Below, one piece after another: positions 19,721 through 30,079 of a DNA stretch of 64,000 bases. Under the pieces are notes generated by a model. The model did not search any database. It saw only the letters and a program-made list of their open reading frames with translations, and was not told the DNA's origin. Each line of letters opens with the position of its first letter. Within the stretch, counting starts at the first letter, position 1. The stretch spans positions 62,001-126,000 of the forward strand of contig JAIETM010000015.1 in assembly GCA_019745155.1 (NCBI GenBank), read 5' to 3'. The translations under genes were made by a program, and so were the position numbers. Origin of the DNA: Chitinophagaceae bacterium. GTDB taxonomy: Bacteria > Bacteroidota > Bacteroidia > Chitinophagales > Chitinophagaceae.

Positions 19721-20770
19721 ATGACCACTGCTTTGTTTGCCGAATTGCGTGCTGTATGGAACTGGCCTGAATCAACGACCTATGCAATCATTGGTTCGGG
19801 ACTCATTAACCATACTTGGAAAGTAGTGGCTGGAGAGGAGGTTTTCATACTGCAAAGTATCAATCAGACTGTATTCCAACGTCCGGATTGGATTGATGAA
19901 AACTTGGGTTTGCTACACACATATCTGCAAGTACATCAGCCTGAATACTTGTTTACAGCACCTGTGCCGTCTGTGTATGGACAAACACTTTGGGAAATTG
20001 GTGATGCTTTTTATCGCGTATTTGCTTACGTACCTAATACCCGCACAGTAGATACGGTGGAAACTGCTGAGCAAGCTTTTGAAGCAGCCAAAACCTTTGG
20101 CAATTTTACAGCAGTGCTGCAGGATTTTGATGCTACGCAATTGCGCATCACCATTCCTGATTTTCATAATCTGACTTTACGTTATAAGCAGTTTCAGGAT
20201 GCGTGTAAGTTTGGTAATCCAGCGCGTATACAAGAGTCGATGTCGCTGATTCAGGAACTACATCAATACCATCACTTGGTGCAGCAATATGAGGCTTTTA
20301 TCAACCACGCACAAGCCAATCTTCGTGTAACCCACCATGATACCAAGATCAGTAATGTCTTGTTCAATGAGGCTGGTAAAGCCGTTTGTGTGATTGATCT
20401 GGATACGGTGATGCCCGGTTATTTTATCAGTGATTTGGGCGATATGTATCGCACTTATGTTTGTCCAGTTTCAGAGGAAGAAAAAGATTTCAGCAAGATT
20501 CTAGTGCGAGAAGATTGTTGTAGGGCTATCGAAGAAGGCTATCTCTCCGTCATGGGCGATGTGATGAGCGATTGGGAGAAAAAGCATATCCGTTTTTCTG
20601 GACATTTTATTGTGTATATGCAGGCTCTGCGTTTTCTTACTGATCATTTGCTGAACGATGGTTACTATGGCGCAAAATATCCCGGACATAATTATGTACG
20701 TGCCGGGAATCAAGTACATTTATTGAGAGCATTGATGAAGCGTGAATCGACAATCATCAATCGACAATAA
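19721..20770 (+). CDS. NahK-like phosphotransferase (probable N-acetylhexosamine 1-kinase)
   Basis: 349 residues of the aminoglycoside-phosphotransferase fold. The catalytic loop is HHDTKISNVLF with Asp207 and Asn212, followed by the metal-binding DLDTVMPG (Asp226, Asp228). These blocks and SDLGDMYRTY match the subgroup of N-acetylhexosamine kinases, which phosphorylate GlcNAc or GalNAc at C1. The next gene is GH109-like and the divergent operon encodes a glycosylasparaginase, both of which release such sugars, so this substrate is favoured by inference. The last residues STIINRQ are encoded by a small intergenic repeat. Confidence 0.75.
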   Translation: MTTALFAELRAVWNWPESTTYAIIGSGLINHTWKVVAGEEVFILQSINQTVFQRPDWIDENLGLLHTYLQVHQPEYLFTAPVPSVYGQTLWEIGDAFYRVFAYVPNTRTVDTVETAEQAFEAAKTFGNFTAVLQDFDATQLRITIPDFHNLTLRYKQFQDACKFGNPARIQESMSLIQELHQYHHLVQQYEAFINHAQANLRVTHHDTKISNVLFNEAGKAVCVIDLDTVMPGYFISDLGDMYRTYVCPVSEEEKDFSKILVREDCCRAIEEGYLSVMGDVMSDWEKKHIRFSGHFIVYMQALRFLTDHLLNDGYYGAKYPGHNYVRAGNQVHLLRALMKRESTIINRQ

Positions 20771-20802
20771 CCAATTGAAAATAATCAATCGACAATCATC
20801 AA
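20747..20802. repeat. short direct repeats of ATCAATCGACAAT
   Basis: ATCAATCGACAAT and close variants recur three times across the end of the kinase gene and the spacer before the GH109-like gene. The repeat supplies the C-terminal residues of the kinase. Confidence 0.55.
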
Positions 20803-20813
20803 TAACCCTTACC

Positions 20814-22232
20814 ATGTCAACTAACCGCAGAAAATTCTTACGCAACATTACTTTAGGTGCAAGCGCACTAGCTACAGGCTTGCCGGAATCTATGGCCCAG
20901 TTTGCGCAAAAGCCAGGCGTATTCAATATGAGTGGTTATGCAGCACCGAAGATGGATACGGTGCGCATCGGTATAGTAGGTTTGGGTATGCGCGGCCCTG
21001 GTGCGGTGGAACGTATGTCGTTTATTGAAGGTGTGGAGATAAAAGCGTTGTGCGATCAATATGAAGAAAGGGTAGTGAAGGCACAGGAGATTGTAACCAA
21101 AGCCGGTCAGCCAAAACCGATTGGTTATTACGGTAACAAGGATGCTTGGAAGAAAATGTGTGAAAGAGATGATCTGGATCTCATTTATATCTGCACACCC
21201 TGGCATTTACATACACCCATGGCCGTATATGCCATGGAGCATGGTAAACATGCGGCAACCGAAGTGCCTGCTGCGGTGAGCATGGAAGAATGCTGGCAAT
21301 TGGTGGAGACTTCAGAGAAAACCAAAAAGCATTGTATGATGCTGGAGAATTGCTGCTATGATTTCTTTGAGCAGCTTACTTTGAGTCTTGTGCGTTTGGG
21401 CATGTTGGGTGAAACGGTTCATGCAGAAGGTGCCTATATCCATGACCTGCGCGATTTGAATTTTATGAAGGACAATGCCGGCGGTTATGCAGAAATGTGG
21501 CGCTTGAAGGAGAATGCCGGCCGTAATGGTAATTTATATCCAACCCATGGTTTGGGGCCCATTGCCCAATGCTTGAACATAAATCGCGGCGACCAGATGG
21601 ATTATCTGGTGTCTGTAAGCAGTGCCGATTTCATGATGCAGGCTATGGCCAAAGAGAAAGCGGCACAGGATGTATTTTTTCAACCTTATACGGACAAGCG
21701 CTATCGCGGCAATATGAATACCACCATCATCAAAACCCATAAGGGCAAGACCATGATGGTGCAGCACGATGTTACTTCGCCCAGGCCATATTCTCGTATT
21801 CACTTAATTAGTGGCACCAAAGGTGTCGCCAGTAAATGGCCTTCGCCGGAGCGAATTGCTTTCGGACATGGCTGGCTAAAGCCGGATGGTTTGAAAGAGC
21901 TGTACGAGAAGCACCAGACACCGTTGGTGAAACATGTGGGTGAGATTGCTAAAAAGATCGGGGGTCACGGGGGGATGGATTTTATTATGGACTGGCGATT
22001 GATCGACTGCCTGCGTAATGGCCTACCATTGGATCAGGATGTGTACGATGCGGCTTTGTGGAGTGCCATTGCGCCCTTGTCAGAGCAATCCGTAGCCAAA
22101 CGCGGCAGAAGCATGGATATCCCAGATTTTACCCGAGGCAACTGGAAAAACAACCAGCCGGTGGATATCGCACTGGAAAAAGGTAAGACCACCAAGGTTA
22201 GGGCTGTAGTGGAATCAGGTAAACAATTGTAA
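20814..22232 (+). CDS. GH109-like Gfo/Idh/MocA oxidoreductase (probable alpha-N-acetylgalactosaminidase)
   Basis: 472 residues from the ATG at 20814. The N-terminus MSTNRRKFLRNITLGASALATG is a twin-arginine signal, so a cofactor-loaded periplasmic enzyme is expected. The NAD-binding Rossmann motif is GLGMRG at about 56-61, followed by CTPWHLHTPMA and EVPAAVSMEECW, a block seen in GH109 enzymes that hydrolyse alpha-GalNAc by an NAD-dependent mechanism. It lies 43 bases after the NahK-like kinase. A dehydrogenase on another sugar remains possible. Confidence 0.8.
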   Translation: MSTNRRKFLRNITLGASALATGLPESMAQFAQKPGVFNMSGYAAPKMDTVRIGIVGLGMRGPGAVERMSFIEGVEIKALCDQYEERVVKAQEIVTKAGQPKPIGYYGNKDAWKKMCERDDLDLIYICTPWHLHTPMAVYAMEHGKHAATEVPAAVSMEECWQLVETSEKTKKHCMMLENCCYDFFEQLTLSLVRLGMLGETVHAEGAYIHDLRDLNFMKDNAGGYAEMWRLKENAGRNGNLYPTHGLGPIAQCLNINRGDQMDYLVSVSSADFMMQAMAKEKAAQDVFFQPYTDKRYRGNMNTTIIKTHKGKTMMVQHDVTSPRPYSRIHLISGTKGVASKWPSPERIAFGHGWLKPDGLKELYEKHQTPLVKHVGEIAKKIGGHGGMDFIMDWRLIDCLRNGLPLDQDVYDAALWSAIAPLSEQSVAKRGRSMDIPDFTRGNWKNNQPVDIALEKGKTTKVRAVVESGKQL

Positions 22233-22282
22233 GCATGTAACTTTAGTGTCAGCAGTCCGTTACACTATAAAATCTGCTGCTC

Positions 22283-23008
22283 ATGCAAAAGTTATTATCA
22301 TTTCTAATTATCTCATTATCATTCATTTCAGTTGCTTCAGCACAAAAATACTTGAATGACAAAAATGCCCAAATCCGTAAAGTAGAAACCTTTCATGGAA
22401 TTGAGGTTTCGGGTGGTATCGACTTGTATCTGGACCAAAGTAATTCCACAGCTGTAGCTGTAAGTGCAACCGATGAAGAAGACCGCGATATGATTAAGAC
22501 GGTTGTGGAAAACGGTATTCTCAAGATTTATTTTAAAAAGCCGGATAGTTGGCTCAGTGTTTCATGGGGAAACAAGCAGTTGAAAGCATATGTCTCTGTA
22601 AAACAAATAGATATACTTAGGGCTTCCGGTGGATCAGATATACTGATCAACGAAGGCCTGAATTGCCAGAACCTCAGCCTGAGTTTATCCGGTGGGTCTG
22701 ATTGTAAGGGCCGCGTACAAGCCCAAGAATTACGTATCCAAGCAAGTGGTGGCAGCGATGCGATTCTCGAGGGTCAGGTTAATCAGTTAAAAGTGCAAGC
22801 ATCCGGCGGCAGTGATGTTAAAGGTTACGGCTTGGTGAGCAATATTGCTAACCTGAGTGCCAGCGGCGGCAGTGATATTCATGTATCCGTACAGAAAGAA
22901 TTAACCGCAGACGCCAGTGGCGGTAGTGATATCTATTATAAAGGTGAACCAGTTAAGCGCCAGGTTAGCAGTTCTGGCAGTTCAGATATCAAGCGTAGTA
23001 ATAAATAG
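22283..23008 (+). CDS. secreted head-GIN (DUF2807) beta-helix protein
   Basis: 241 residues with a signal peptide MQKLLSFLIISLSFISVASAQ. The domain is a DUF2807/head-GIN right-handed beta-helix: VETFHGIEVSGGIDLYL, then six near-regular turns ending in SGGSD or SGSSD, spaced about 20 residues. The family is common on Bacteroidota surfaces as putative adhesin or envelope protein without known activity. It is followed by its own terminator. Confidence 0.82.
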   Translation: MQKLLSFLIISLSFISVASAQKYLNDKNAQIRKVETFHGIEVSGGIDLYLDQSNSTAVAVSATDEEDRDMIKTVVENGILKIYFKKPDSWLSVSWGNKQLKAYVSVKQIDILRASGGSDILINEGLNCQNLSLSLSGGSDCKGRVQAQELRIQASGGSDAILEGQVNQLKVQASGGSDVKGYGLVSNIANLSASGGSDIHVSVQKELTADASGGSDIYYKGEPVKRQVSSSGSSDIKRSNK

Positions 23009-23032
23009 ATATTCAATAGATTACATACCTGA

Positions 23033-23060
23033 GGCTGCCTACGGGCGGCCTTTCATTTTG
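23033..23060 (+). terminator. terminator of the head-GIN gene
   Basis: GGCTGCC pairs with GGCGGCC (one G-U) around TACG, then TTTCATTTTG. It lies 24 bases after the stop. Confidence 0.65.
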
Positions 23061-23139
23061 TCTATATATTCTTATAATTAATATTATGTTAAGTAATACT
23101 TTAGAAAGAAAGCCATCATTGCTGACGGCTATTCTATTA

Positions 23140-24282
23140 TTAATTATTTGGACTAACCCTAATGATTCTGCCTGGTCCTTCTACGCACAGATAGATATTA
23201 CCATCGGGGCCCTCTTTAATATTACGTACTCGACCAATGCCATTCCAAAGCTTTTCGGTTTCAATTACTTTATCGCCTTGGAACATGATTCGATGTACAT
23301 GGGCGCCAGCCAATGCACCCGACATCAGGTTGCCATACCATCTTTTGAATTTCGGATTGGTAACCACAATCAAGCCACTTGCTGCTATCGACGGTACCCA
23401 ATACGTTACCGGTGGCTCGATGCCTTCCTTTAAAGGACTAGCCGATACGGGCACGCCATCATAGTTCTTACCATAGCTTACCAATGGCCAGCCATAGTTT
23501 TTCCCTTTTTGAATCAAGTTTAGTTCGTCACCGCCCATTGGGCCATGCTCTGTTTCCCATAATTGATCGGTGAATGGATTATAAACCAATCCCTGCGGAT
23601 TACGGAGACCATAACACCAAACTGTGCTTGGTGCTGTTGCTCCCGGGAATATGGGGTTATCTGCCGGCACTTTACCGTCATCTGTTAAGCGGTGGATCTT
23701 ACCCCATGGCGACTGCAGGTTCTGGGCATTCTTGTTTGGTGAATTCTCACCTCCGTAACTGGTAGTGCCACCTTCACCTACACTTAAATAGAGATAACTA
23801 GCTTTGTCAAAAACAATTCGTCCGCCGTAATGTCCCCTCCATGCTGATGGCGTATTGGATTTCAGTAATGTTTCGATATTGCTCACCTGATTACCATTTA
23901 GCTTAAAGCGTATCAGGTTAATAAATCCGCCTGTTGAGGAATAGTTGGCATAAATCCAGCCATTACTGGCATAATTGGGATGAAGCTTGATATCCATCAA
24001 TCCACCTTGCCCGCTGGCATCTACATCCGTAGGAAAACCGGAAATTTCGGTCAAGGCATTGGTAGTCTTATTGACACGTACCAGTCTCCCCCGCTTTTCT
24101 GTGAAAAGCATATCCCCGTCTGGTAGAAAATCCAATCCCCAGATCACTTCACGATTATTGACAATGGTGGTGCTGGTTGTGATTGGGCTTTGTGATTGTG
24201 TAGTATCAACAAGTTCTTTATTTTCTGTGCAAGCTGTTACAAACAGTATTGAGGCAAATAATAGATTGGTCATGGACGGCAT
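23140..24282 (-). CDS. PQQ-dependent sugar dehydrogenase-like lipoprotein
   Basis: 380 residues; a second ATG at 24273 gives a tighter lipoprotein signal (MTNLLFASILFVTAC). The rest is a six-bladed propeller of the soluble aldose dehydrogenase (Yli/GDH-B) family: WGLDFLPDGDMLFTEKRGRL, GGLMDIKLHPNY, YGLRNPQGLVYNP, WETEHGPMGGDELN and GKNYGWPLVSYG. These enzymes oxidise aldose sugars with PQQ and calcium. No PQQ synthesis genes are in the window. Probably periplasmic and anchored to a membrane. Confidence 0.85.
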   Translation of the reverse strand: MPSMTNLLFASILFVTACTENKELVDTTQSQSPITTSTTIVNNREVIWGLDFLPDGDMLFTEKRGRLVRVNKTTNALTEISGFPTDVDASGQGGLMDIKLHPNYASNGWIYANYSSTGGFINLIRFKLNGNQVSNIETLLKSNTPSAWRGHYGGRIVFDKASYLYLSVGEGGTTSYGGENSPNKNAQNLQSPWGKIHRLTDDGKVPADNPIFPGATAPSTVWCYGLRNPQGLVYNPFTDQLWETEHGPMGGDELNLIQKGKNYGWPLVSYGKNYDGVPVSASPLKEGIEPPVTYWVPSIAASGLIVVTNPKFKRWYGNLMSGALAGAHVHRIMFQGDKVIETEKLWNGIGRVRNIKEGPDGNIYLCVEGPGRIIRVSPNN

Positions 24283-24330
24283 GGTTACTGTTTTTAATAA
24301 ATACGTTTTTTAGTACAATTTGGTTCTATG

Positions 24331-24357
24331 AAAAAAGCCCCTTTTGAAGGGGCTTTT
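24331..24357 (-). terminator. terminator of the gyrA-TPR operon
   Basis: AAAGCCCCTT and AAGGGGCTTT pair around TTG with A and T runs on the two sides. It lies ten bases past the TPR gene stop on the minus strand. Confidence 0.85.
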
Positions 24358-24366
24358 CAATATCAA

Positions 24367-25749
24367 TTAATGAAATGAATCATGTAATCCGTCGTAAAGC
24401 TTGTATTTAGCCTCATAAGCATCAAATGCTTTTTGGTCCTTACCACGTGCTTTATCGCGTTTGAAACCATAGAGGTTAGACAAAAAGTCAACAGACTTGT
24501 TACCAATACTGTTTTCGGTCTTGGTTCTTGTTGCCTTGTCTTTGAAGACAGTATAAGCTTTTTCCAACCACTCAATGGCAACATTGGCTTCTTGATCCAA
24601 TAGCTTTTCAATATCAGCATTGGCTTTGCGGATTGGATCTGTTTTGGTTTTGAACTCTGCTTCAACCGCAGCTTTCTTCTTTGGATCTTTTTCTACCTTC
24701 TTAGTAGCGTTGATTTCCTGCAGCAGTTTGATATTGGCTCTGTAACGGTCATCCCAAATACCAAAATCGTTGTAATGGATAACACCTACGTTGAAAGCAG
24801 CCAAACCATTTTGGTTGTTCTTTTCAAATGCTTTTTTGAAAGCTTCAGCAGCTTTGTGCTTGAACTTGTCAACAGTAGCGCTGTCCATTTTATCCTTATC
24901 TTCTTTAGGAATATTGTAGAACATATCGCCAAACAGCAAGTATTTGGTTTCTGTTAATGTGCCAGCTGCATCTTCTTTATCGAATACATCTACACGCTCA
25001 GCAAGGGTGTAATTTTTTTCGAGATACTCGGTTTCATATTCATCCCACTCCATTTTAGGGAAACGCTCTCTGGCAATACCCAGGTATTTTTTGAAGTCTG
25101 CTTCTTTCTTTTCGTTGATCTGATTGTACAATACATATCGATAGAGCTCAGACATTTCCTGTCCGCCCATGTTCACTACATTATTGTCAATCAAACGCTG
25201 ATAATATTTAGATGCAAGAGCTTCCTGCTTGGCGTTCTGTGCAGAGTAACCTGCATACAAGATGGATGTTGTATCAAAAGGCATTGGTACACTACTCCAT
25301 TTGTTGGTGAAAATCAAATCGCTGTATTCTACGGCAGTCTGAAAATAACCAACAGCACCTTCCCACGCTTTATCATTGAATTTCTGTACACCCTTGCCAA
25401 AAGAAGTTGAGTACAAATCAAAGAAACCTTGTGCATTATTGTCTTTTACAAACTTCAGTTCCTTGTCGAGTTGCAGGTATTTTCTAGCTGCTTCATCGGC
25501 AATTTTAAAAGCATCTGGATATTTTGCCAGCATGGCATCGTCTTTATACAAAGCAGCATAAATACGGTTTTTCCAATACCAGAATTCAGGATTGGTTTGT
25601 GCTTTTGGATCACTACTTACTTTCTCAATTTCTGTACGGGCGTTCTCAACCTGGTTCAGCATCATCACTGTTTTTACCTTGTCGAGTTTTTGGGCCTGAC
25701 TCAGTTGAAATACACCGGTCATGGCGGCAAGCAACAATAGCTTTTTCAT
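24367..25749 (-). CDS. secreted TPR-repeat protein
   Basis: 460 residues from the ATG at 25749 (MKKLLLLAAMTGVFQLSQAQ signal peptide). A longer frame reaches 25917, but its extra 56 residues overlap the end of gyrA and lack a signal peptide, so it was rejected. The mature protein is helical and lysine/alanine-rich, with TPR-like segments (KYYQRLIDNNVV, AAFNVGVIHYND, AIEWLEKAYTVF). It follows gyrA by 13 bases and is probably co-transcribed. Periplasmic scaffold role inferred. Confidence 0.72.
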   Translation of the reverse strand: MKKLLLLAAMTGVFQLSQAQKLDKVKTVMMLNQVENARTEIEKVSSDPKAQTNPEFWYWKNRIYAALYKDDAMLAKYPDAFKIADEAARKYLQLDKELKFVKDNNAQGFFDLYSTSFGKGVQKFNDKAWEGAVGYFQTAVEYSDLIFTNKWSSVPMPFDTTSILYAGYSAQNAKQEALASKYYQRLIDNNVVNMGGQEMSELYRYVLYNQINEKKEADFKKYLGIARERFPKMEWDEYETEYLEKNYTLAERVDVFDKEDAAGTLTETKYLLFGDMFYNIPKEDKDKMDSATVDKFKHKAAEAFKKAFEKNNQNGLAAFNVGVIHYNDFGIWDDRYRANIKLLQEINATKKVEKDPKKKAAVEAEFKTKTDPIRKANADIEKLLDQEANVAIEWLEKAYTVFKDKATRTKTENSIGNKSVDFLSNLYGFKRDKARGKDQKAFDAYEAKYKLYDGLHDSFH

Positions 25750-25762
25750 ACTAGAGGTTTTC

Positions 25763-28351
25763 TTATTGGTTTTCTGTTGTATCAGTTGCTGTGGTATTAT
25801 CCTCAGCCGGCTGATCATTGTTGGTTGTGTTTTCGTTGTTTTCGGTTTCTGCTGGCAGTTGATCGTCTTCTTCCTGCTCGTCAATTTTCGAGATAGCCGC
25901 AATCTCATCGCCATCATCCAATCTGATCAAAATTACACCTTGTGTAGCTCTTCCCGCCTCTTTAATGGTAGAAATTGCTGTACGAAGTGTGATGCCTGAT
26001 TTGCAAGTGATGATCAAGTCTTCTTTTTCACTCACGTCCTTGATACCCACCAACTGACCGGTTTTCTCGGTTACGTTAATGGTTTTAACACCCTTACCAC
26101 CTCTGTTGGTGATGCGGTATTCATCAATAGCCGTACGCTTACCAAAACCTTTCTCACTCACAACCAGAACGGTACGACTACTATCTTCCTTATTCACACA
26201 AATCATACCAATTACTTCATCGTTGGCGTCTTCTACTTCAATACCCGCTACACCAATCGCACCGCGGCCTGTTGGTCTTACTTTTTCTTCAGGGAAGCGA
26301 ATGGCGCGACCGCTCTTCACAGCCATCATGATTTCAGAATGGCCATTCGTCATTCTTGCTTCCAACAACTGATCACCTTCAACAATGGTGATAGCGTTTA
26401 CACCGTTGGCTCTTGGTCGGCTGAAATCTTCCAATGAAGTTTTCTTGATGATACCCTTTTTGGTACAGAGTACGATATAATGACTTTGTACAAATTCTTT
26501 ATCATCTAGTTTCTTCACATCAATGATGGTGCGCACTTTATCATCCGGCGGCAACTGAATCAGGTTCTGAATAGCCCTACCCTTGCTCTGCTTCTCTCCT
26601 TCCGGAATTTCATACACACGTAACCAGTAGCAACGACCTTTTTCTGTGAAGAACATCATTGTATCGTGCGTAGATGCGACGAACAGATGTTCTACATAAT
26701 CTTCTTCTCTTGTTTTTGAGCCAATCGCACCGCGACCGCCTCTGCGCTGCTGGCGATATTCTGTTGCAGAAGTACGCTTGATATAACCTAGATGTGAAAT
26801 GGTAATCACCACATCTTCTTCTTCAATCAAATCTTCAATACGCATTTCATCTGCGAGGTATTGAATCTCGCTCTTACGTGCATCACCGAATTTATCTTTT
26901 ACTTCCTGCAGTTCTTTTTGAATCAGTTCATAACGCAGTGATTCACTACCTAACAATTCTTTCAGGCCTGCAATCTGAACCATGAGCTGATCATATTCTT
27001 CCTTGATCTTCTCACGCTCCATGCCTGTCAGACGCTGCAAACGCAATTCCAGAATGGCTTTGGCCTGAATCTCATCTATACCCCATCCTGCATTGATCAG
27101 GTTTTCCTTCGCAACATCTGGTGTTGGCGAACTACGAATCAGTCGGATAACTTCATCCAAATGATCCAATGCAATCAAATAACCTTGTAAGATATGCGCA
27201 CGCTCTTCCGCTTTACGCAATTCATACTTGGCTCTGCGGATCACCACTTCCATTCTGAATTCTACGAATTCACTGATGAGGTCCTTCAGGTTCAGAATGC
27301 GTGGTCTGCCTTTGGACAAAGCCACATTATTGATACCAAAACTGGTCTGCAGTTCTGTGAACTTATAGAGTTGGTTGATGATTACGTTCGCAACAGCATC
27401 GCGCTTGAGGTCAACCACAATACGTGTACCCTCACGCTTATTACTTTCGTTATTTACGTGCGCAATGCCTTCGATGGTCTTATCATTCACCAGCTGACCG
27501 ATACGATCAGTAAGGGTATCACGATTAACCTGATAAGGCACTTCTGTGATTACAATTGTTTCGCGACCGCTTGCTTTGGTTTCCACATGGCATTTGCCAC
27601 GCACCACTACTCTGCCGCGACCGGTTATCATCGCCTGTTTCACGCCTTCCATGCCATAGATGATACCACCAGTTGGAAAATCGGGCGCTTTCACATATTG
27701 CATCAATTCTTCTGCAGTAATGTCTTTGTTAGCGATATACGCAATACAACCATCCACTGCTTCGCTCAGGTTGTGCGGCAGCATATTGGTAGCCATACCA
27801 ACGGCAATACCACTAGAACCATTTACAAGCAACTGCGGAATACGTGTAGGTAATACAGAAGGCTCTTCTAATGAATCATCGAAATTCAGTTGGAAGTCGA
27901 CAGTCTCTTTTTCGATATCATCCAGCATGGCTTCACCCAAACGCTGTAAACGCGCTTCGGTATAACGCATGGCCGCTGGGCCATCACCATCCTGGTTACC
28001 GAAATTACCTTGTCCATCAACCAACATGTAGCGCATGCTCCATTCCTGTGCCATACGTGCCATAGCATCGTAGATAGCACTATCACCGTGGGGGTGGAAT
28101 TTACCCATCACCTCACCCACAATACGGGCTGCTTTTTTGTAAGGTTTGTTAGAAGCCAGACCTAATTCATTCATCGCATACAGGATACGGCGGTGTACAG
28201 GTTTCAAACCATCGCGTACATCGGGCAGGGCTCGACCAACGATTACCGACATCGAGTAATCGATGTAGGCAGTCTTCATCTGCTCTTCGATATTTACCTG
28301 TATAATTCGGTCGTTATCGTTCGTTTCTTCGGGTATCAGATTCTCTTCCAT
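25763..28351 (-). CDS. gyrA: DNA gyrase subunit A
   Basis: 862 residues. With GyrB it introduces negative supercoils. The catalytic tyrosine is Tyr130 in [10 protein letters not shown]. The quinolone region [12 protein letters not shown] has Ser91 and Asp95, the susceptible-type residues (E. coli 83 and 87). The GyrA box QRRGGRG, inside [13 protein letters not shown], separates it from topoisomerase IV ParC, and six C-terminal pinwheel blades follow. The extreme C-terminus is a long acidic tail rich in Asn, Thr and Glu. A TPR gene follows after 13 bases. Confidence 0.96.
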   Translation of the reverse strand: MEENLIPEETNDNDRIIQVNIEEQMKTAYIDYSMSVIVGRALPDVRDGLKPVHRRILYAMNELGLASNKPYKKAARIVGEVMGKFHPHGDSAIYDAMARMAQEWSMRYMLVDGQGNFGNQDGDGPAAMRYTEARLQRLGEAMLDDIEKETVDFQLNFDDSLEEPSVLPTRIPQLLVNGSSGIAVGMATNMLPHNLSEAVDGCIAYIANKDITAEELMQYVKAPDFPTGGIIYGMEGVKQAMITGRGRVVVRGKCHVETKASGRETIVITEVPYQVNRDTLTDRIGQLVNDKTIEGIAHVNNESNKREGTRIVVDLKRDAVANVIINQLYKFTELQTSFGINNVALSKGRPRILNLKDLISEFVEFRMEVVIRRAKYELRKAEERAHILQGYLIALDHLDEVIRLIRSSPTPDVAKENLINAGWGIDEIQAKAILELRLQRLTGMEREKIKEEYDQLMVQIAGLKELLGSESLRYELIQKELQEVKDKFGDARKSEIQYLADEMRIEDLIEEEDVVITISHLGYIKRTSATEYRQQRRGGRGAIGSKTREEDYVEHLFVASTHDTMMFFTEKGRCYWLRVYEIPEGEKQSKGRAIQNLIQLPPDDKVRTIIDVKKLDDKEFVQSHYIVLCTKKGIIKKTSLEDFSRPRANGVNAITIVEGDQLLEARMTNGHSEIMMAVKSGRAIRFPEEKVRPTGRGAIGVAGIEVEDANDEVIGMICVNKEDSSRTVLVVSEKGFGKRTAIDEYRITNRGGKGVKTINVTEKTGQLVGIKDVSEKEDLIITCKSGITLRTAISTIKEAGRATQGVILIRLDDGDEIAAISKIDEQEEDDQLPAETENNENTTNNDQPAEDNTTATDTTENQ

Positions 28352-28407
28352 GAACAGCTTTCAATTGTAAATTTCAGCGCAATAATTCCGGCTTTTTTGC
28401 CGGTGGG

Positions 28408-28438
28408 CGAAGTTAATTTTTTGGGGCGGGAATACCAA
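28408..28438 (-). promoter_or_regulatory. candidate gyrA promoter
   Basis: On the minus strand, TTG (28438-28436) and TAACTTCG (28415-28408) are separated by 20 bases, fitting the Bacteroidota -33/-7 pattern. A small CCGGC/GCCGG hairpin lies in the presumed leader at 28388-28403. Consensus match only. Confidence 0.45.
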
Positions 28439-28608
28439 CCAAAAACAGGCTTTTTTCGGGCGTTTTATCCACAATGTTGACTAATTCATAAGATGTTAAT
28501 TATCAAAAAATTAGAATAGGTTTTAGTGGGCTGATTTTTTACCCGTTTCAACCAATCTTTTGTTGTTTCTTTGGAAACCATTTGATCAGCCATTTTTGAA
28601 TCCTTGCC

Positions 28609-29922
28609 ATGAAAAAAATTTGCTTGTTTGGAGCCGGAAAATCAGCCACTGTTTTGATGGATTATTTGCATGAACTAAGTGCAACAAAAGGTTGGGTGAT
28701 CTCTATTGCAGATCAGGATATGGCACAAATCCAGGCTAAGCTTCCATCAGGCTCGCCTATCATAGCGCAAGCCATCAATATTCACGATGCGGATGCACGT
28801 GCGGCATTGATTAGTGAACATGAAGTCATCATTTCCTTAATGCCGCCTACCCTGCATGCTTTGGTGGCTAAGGATTGTCTGACTTTACGTAAGCATTTAC
28901 TCACCGCTTCTTATGTAGATGATGGTTTGCGCAGTATGCGCGATGCCATTGCAGAAGCAGGTTTGTTGTTCTTATGTGAAATGGGTTTGGATCCCGGTAT
29001 TGATCACATGAGTGCGATGCAATTGATTGATGGCATTCATGCACAAGGTGGTATCATCAATCGATTTCATTCGCATTGTGGCGGCTTAGTAGCGCCAGAG
29101 AGTGATGATAATCCCTGGCATTATAAAATCAGCTGGAACCCACGTAATGTGGTGAATGCAGGTAAAGCTGGTGCAGTGTATCAAGCCGATGGTGCAGTGG
29201 TTGAAAAAAGTTACACGGCATTATTTGCAGAAGCTGGTTCTGTGCATATTCCAAGCATTGGTGAGCTTGCTTACTATCCCAATCGTGATTCACTGAGCTA
29301 TATGCCTTTGTATCGTTTGGAAGATTGCCAAGATTTTCTGCGCACTACACTACGCTATCCGGCTTATTGCAAAGGCTGGAACGCCATTGTGCAATTGCAG
29401 TTAGCAGATGATCAAATCACCTACACATTTACACAAACAACTGTGCGTGATTTCGTGCAACAACATTTGCTCAAACATCAGTTGGAATGGTTGTGGAAGG
29501 ATTTGCTGCGCGATGCGGAGCTGGGTTTATTATTGGATTATCTGGGTTTGATGAGTGATACAATCATTCCAATGCAAGCAGGCACAGCAGCAGATGTTTT
29601 GCAATGGTTATTGGAAACCAGACTGGTATTGCATCCCTCAGATAAAGACATGATTGTGATGCTGCACGAGATTGTTTATACTTTGAATGGGCAACACAAA
29701 CAAATACAAAGTAGTTTGGTGGTAAAAGGTACAGACGCTTTACGCACTGCTATGGCCAAAACTGTGGGCTTGCCATTGGGTATTGCCGCTAAACTCTTGA
29801 TTGAAAATACAATCCAACTGCGCGGATTACAGATTCCTACTCCTCCGGAAATTTATACGCCTGTGTTGGCGGAGTTAGATACAATGGGAATTTGCTTTCA
29901 GGAATTAAGAATGAATAATTAA
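28609..29922 (+). CDS. saccharopine dehydrogenase family protein
   Basis: 437 residues with an N-terminal Rossmann fold (ICLFGAGKSATVLMDYL) and the family blocks HEVIISLMPPTLH, CEMGLDPGIDHMSAM and HSHCGGLVAPESDDNPW. It resembles the glutamate-forming (Lys9-type) saccharopine reductase, which acts in the aminoadipate lysine pathway. In bacteria the physiological role is often lysine breakdown or unknown. The final residues ELRMNN come from an AATTAAGAATGAATAATT-type repeat crossing the stop. It is divergent from gyrA. Confidence 0.82.
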   Translation: MKKICLFGAGKSATVLMDYLHELSATKGWVISIADQDMAQIQAKLPSGSPIIAQAINIHDADARAALISEHEVIISLMPPTLHALVAKDCLTLRKHLLTASYVDDGLRSMRDAIAEAGLLFLCEMGLDPGIDHMSAMQLIDGIHAQGGIINRFHSHCGGLVAPESDDNPWHYKISWNPRNVVNAGKAGAVYQADGAVVEKSYTALFAEAGSVHIPSIGELAYYPNRDSLSYMPLYRLEDCQDFLRTTLRYPAYCKGWNAIVQLQLADDQITYTFTQTTVRDFVQQHLLKHQLEWLWKDLLRDAELGLLLDYLGLMSDTIIPMQAGTAADVLQWLLETRLVLHPSDKDMIVMLHEIVYTLNGQHKQIQSSLVVKGTDALRTAMAKTVGLPLGIAAKLLIENTIQLRGLQIPTPPEIYTPVLAELDTMGICFQELRMNN

Positions 29923-30079
29923 GAATGAATAATTGGGTTTGTTGATTTTGTATGATATCTGATATAATGATATTTTTCCTTCGCTAATCTTAACCGAAAA
30001 GGCACAAAGACACAAAGACACGAAGATTCGCTAGGAGCTTTTATGAATTAAGAATTAATAATTAAAAATGAATAATTAG
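29902..30079. repeat. dispersed AATTAAGAATGAATAATT-type repeats
   Basis: Near-identical AT runs lie at 29902-29937, crossing the saccharopine dehydrogenase stop, and at 30043-30079. Between them is a GCACAAAGACACAAAGACACG tract of a different low-complexity type. A third, inverted run (30318-30340) crosses the rnr stop. Confidence 0.55.

Noticed and set aside
25750-25917. 56-residue N-terminal extension of the TPR gene
   Set aside because: It overlaps the end of gyrA in another frame and precedes a good signal peptide at 25749, so it is not translated as part of the protein.
27194-27853. 219-aa frame antisense to gyrA
   Set aside because: Shadow of gyrA; no motif, no independent start signal.
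28465-28473. TTATCCACA, a perfect DnaA box upstream of gyrA
   Set aside because: One or two such 9-mers are expected by chance in a window this size, there is no cluster, no dnaA or AT-rich unwinding region, so no origin is claimed.
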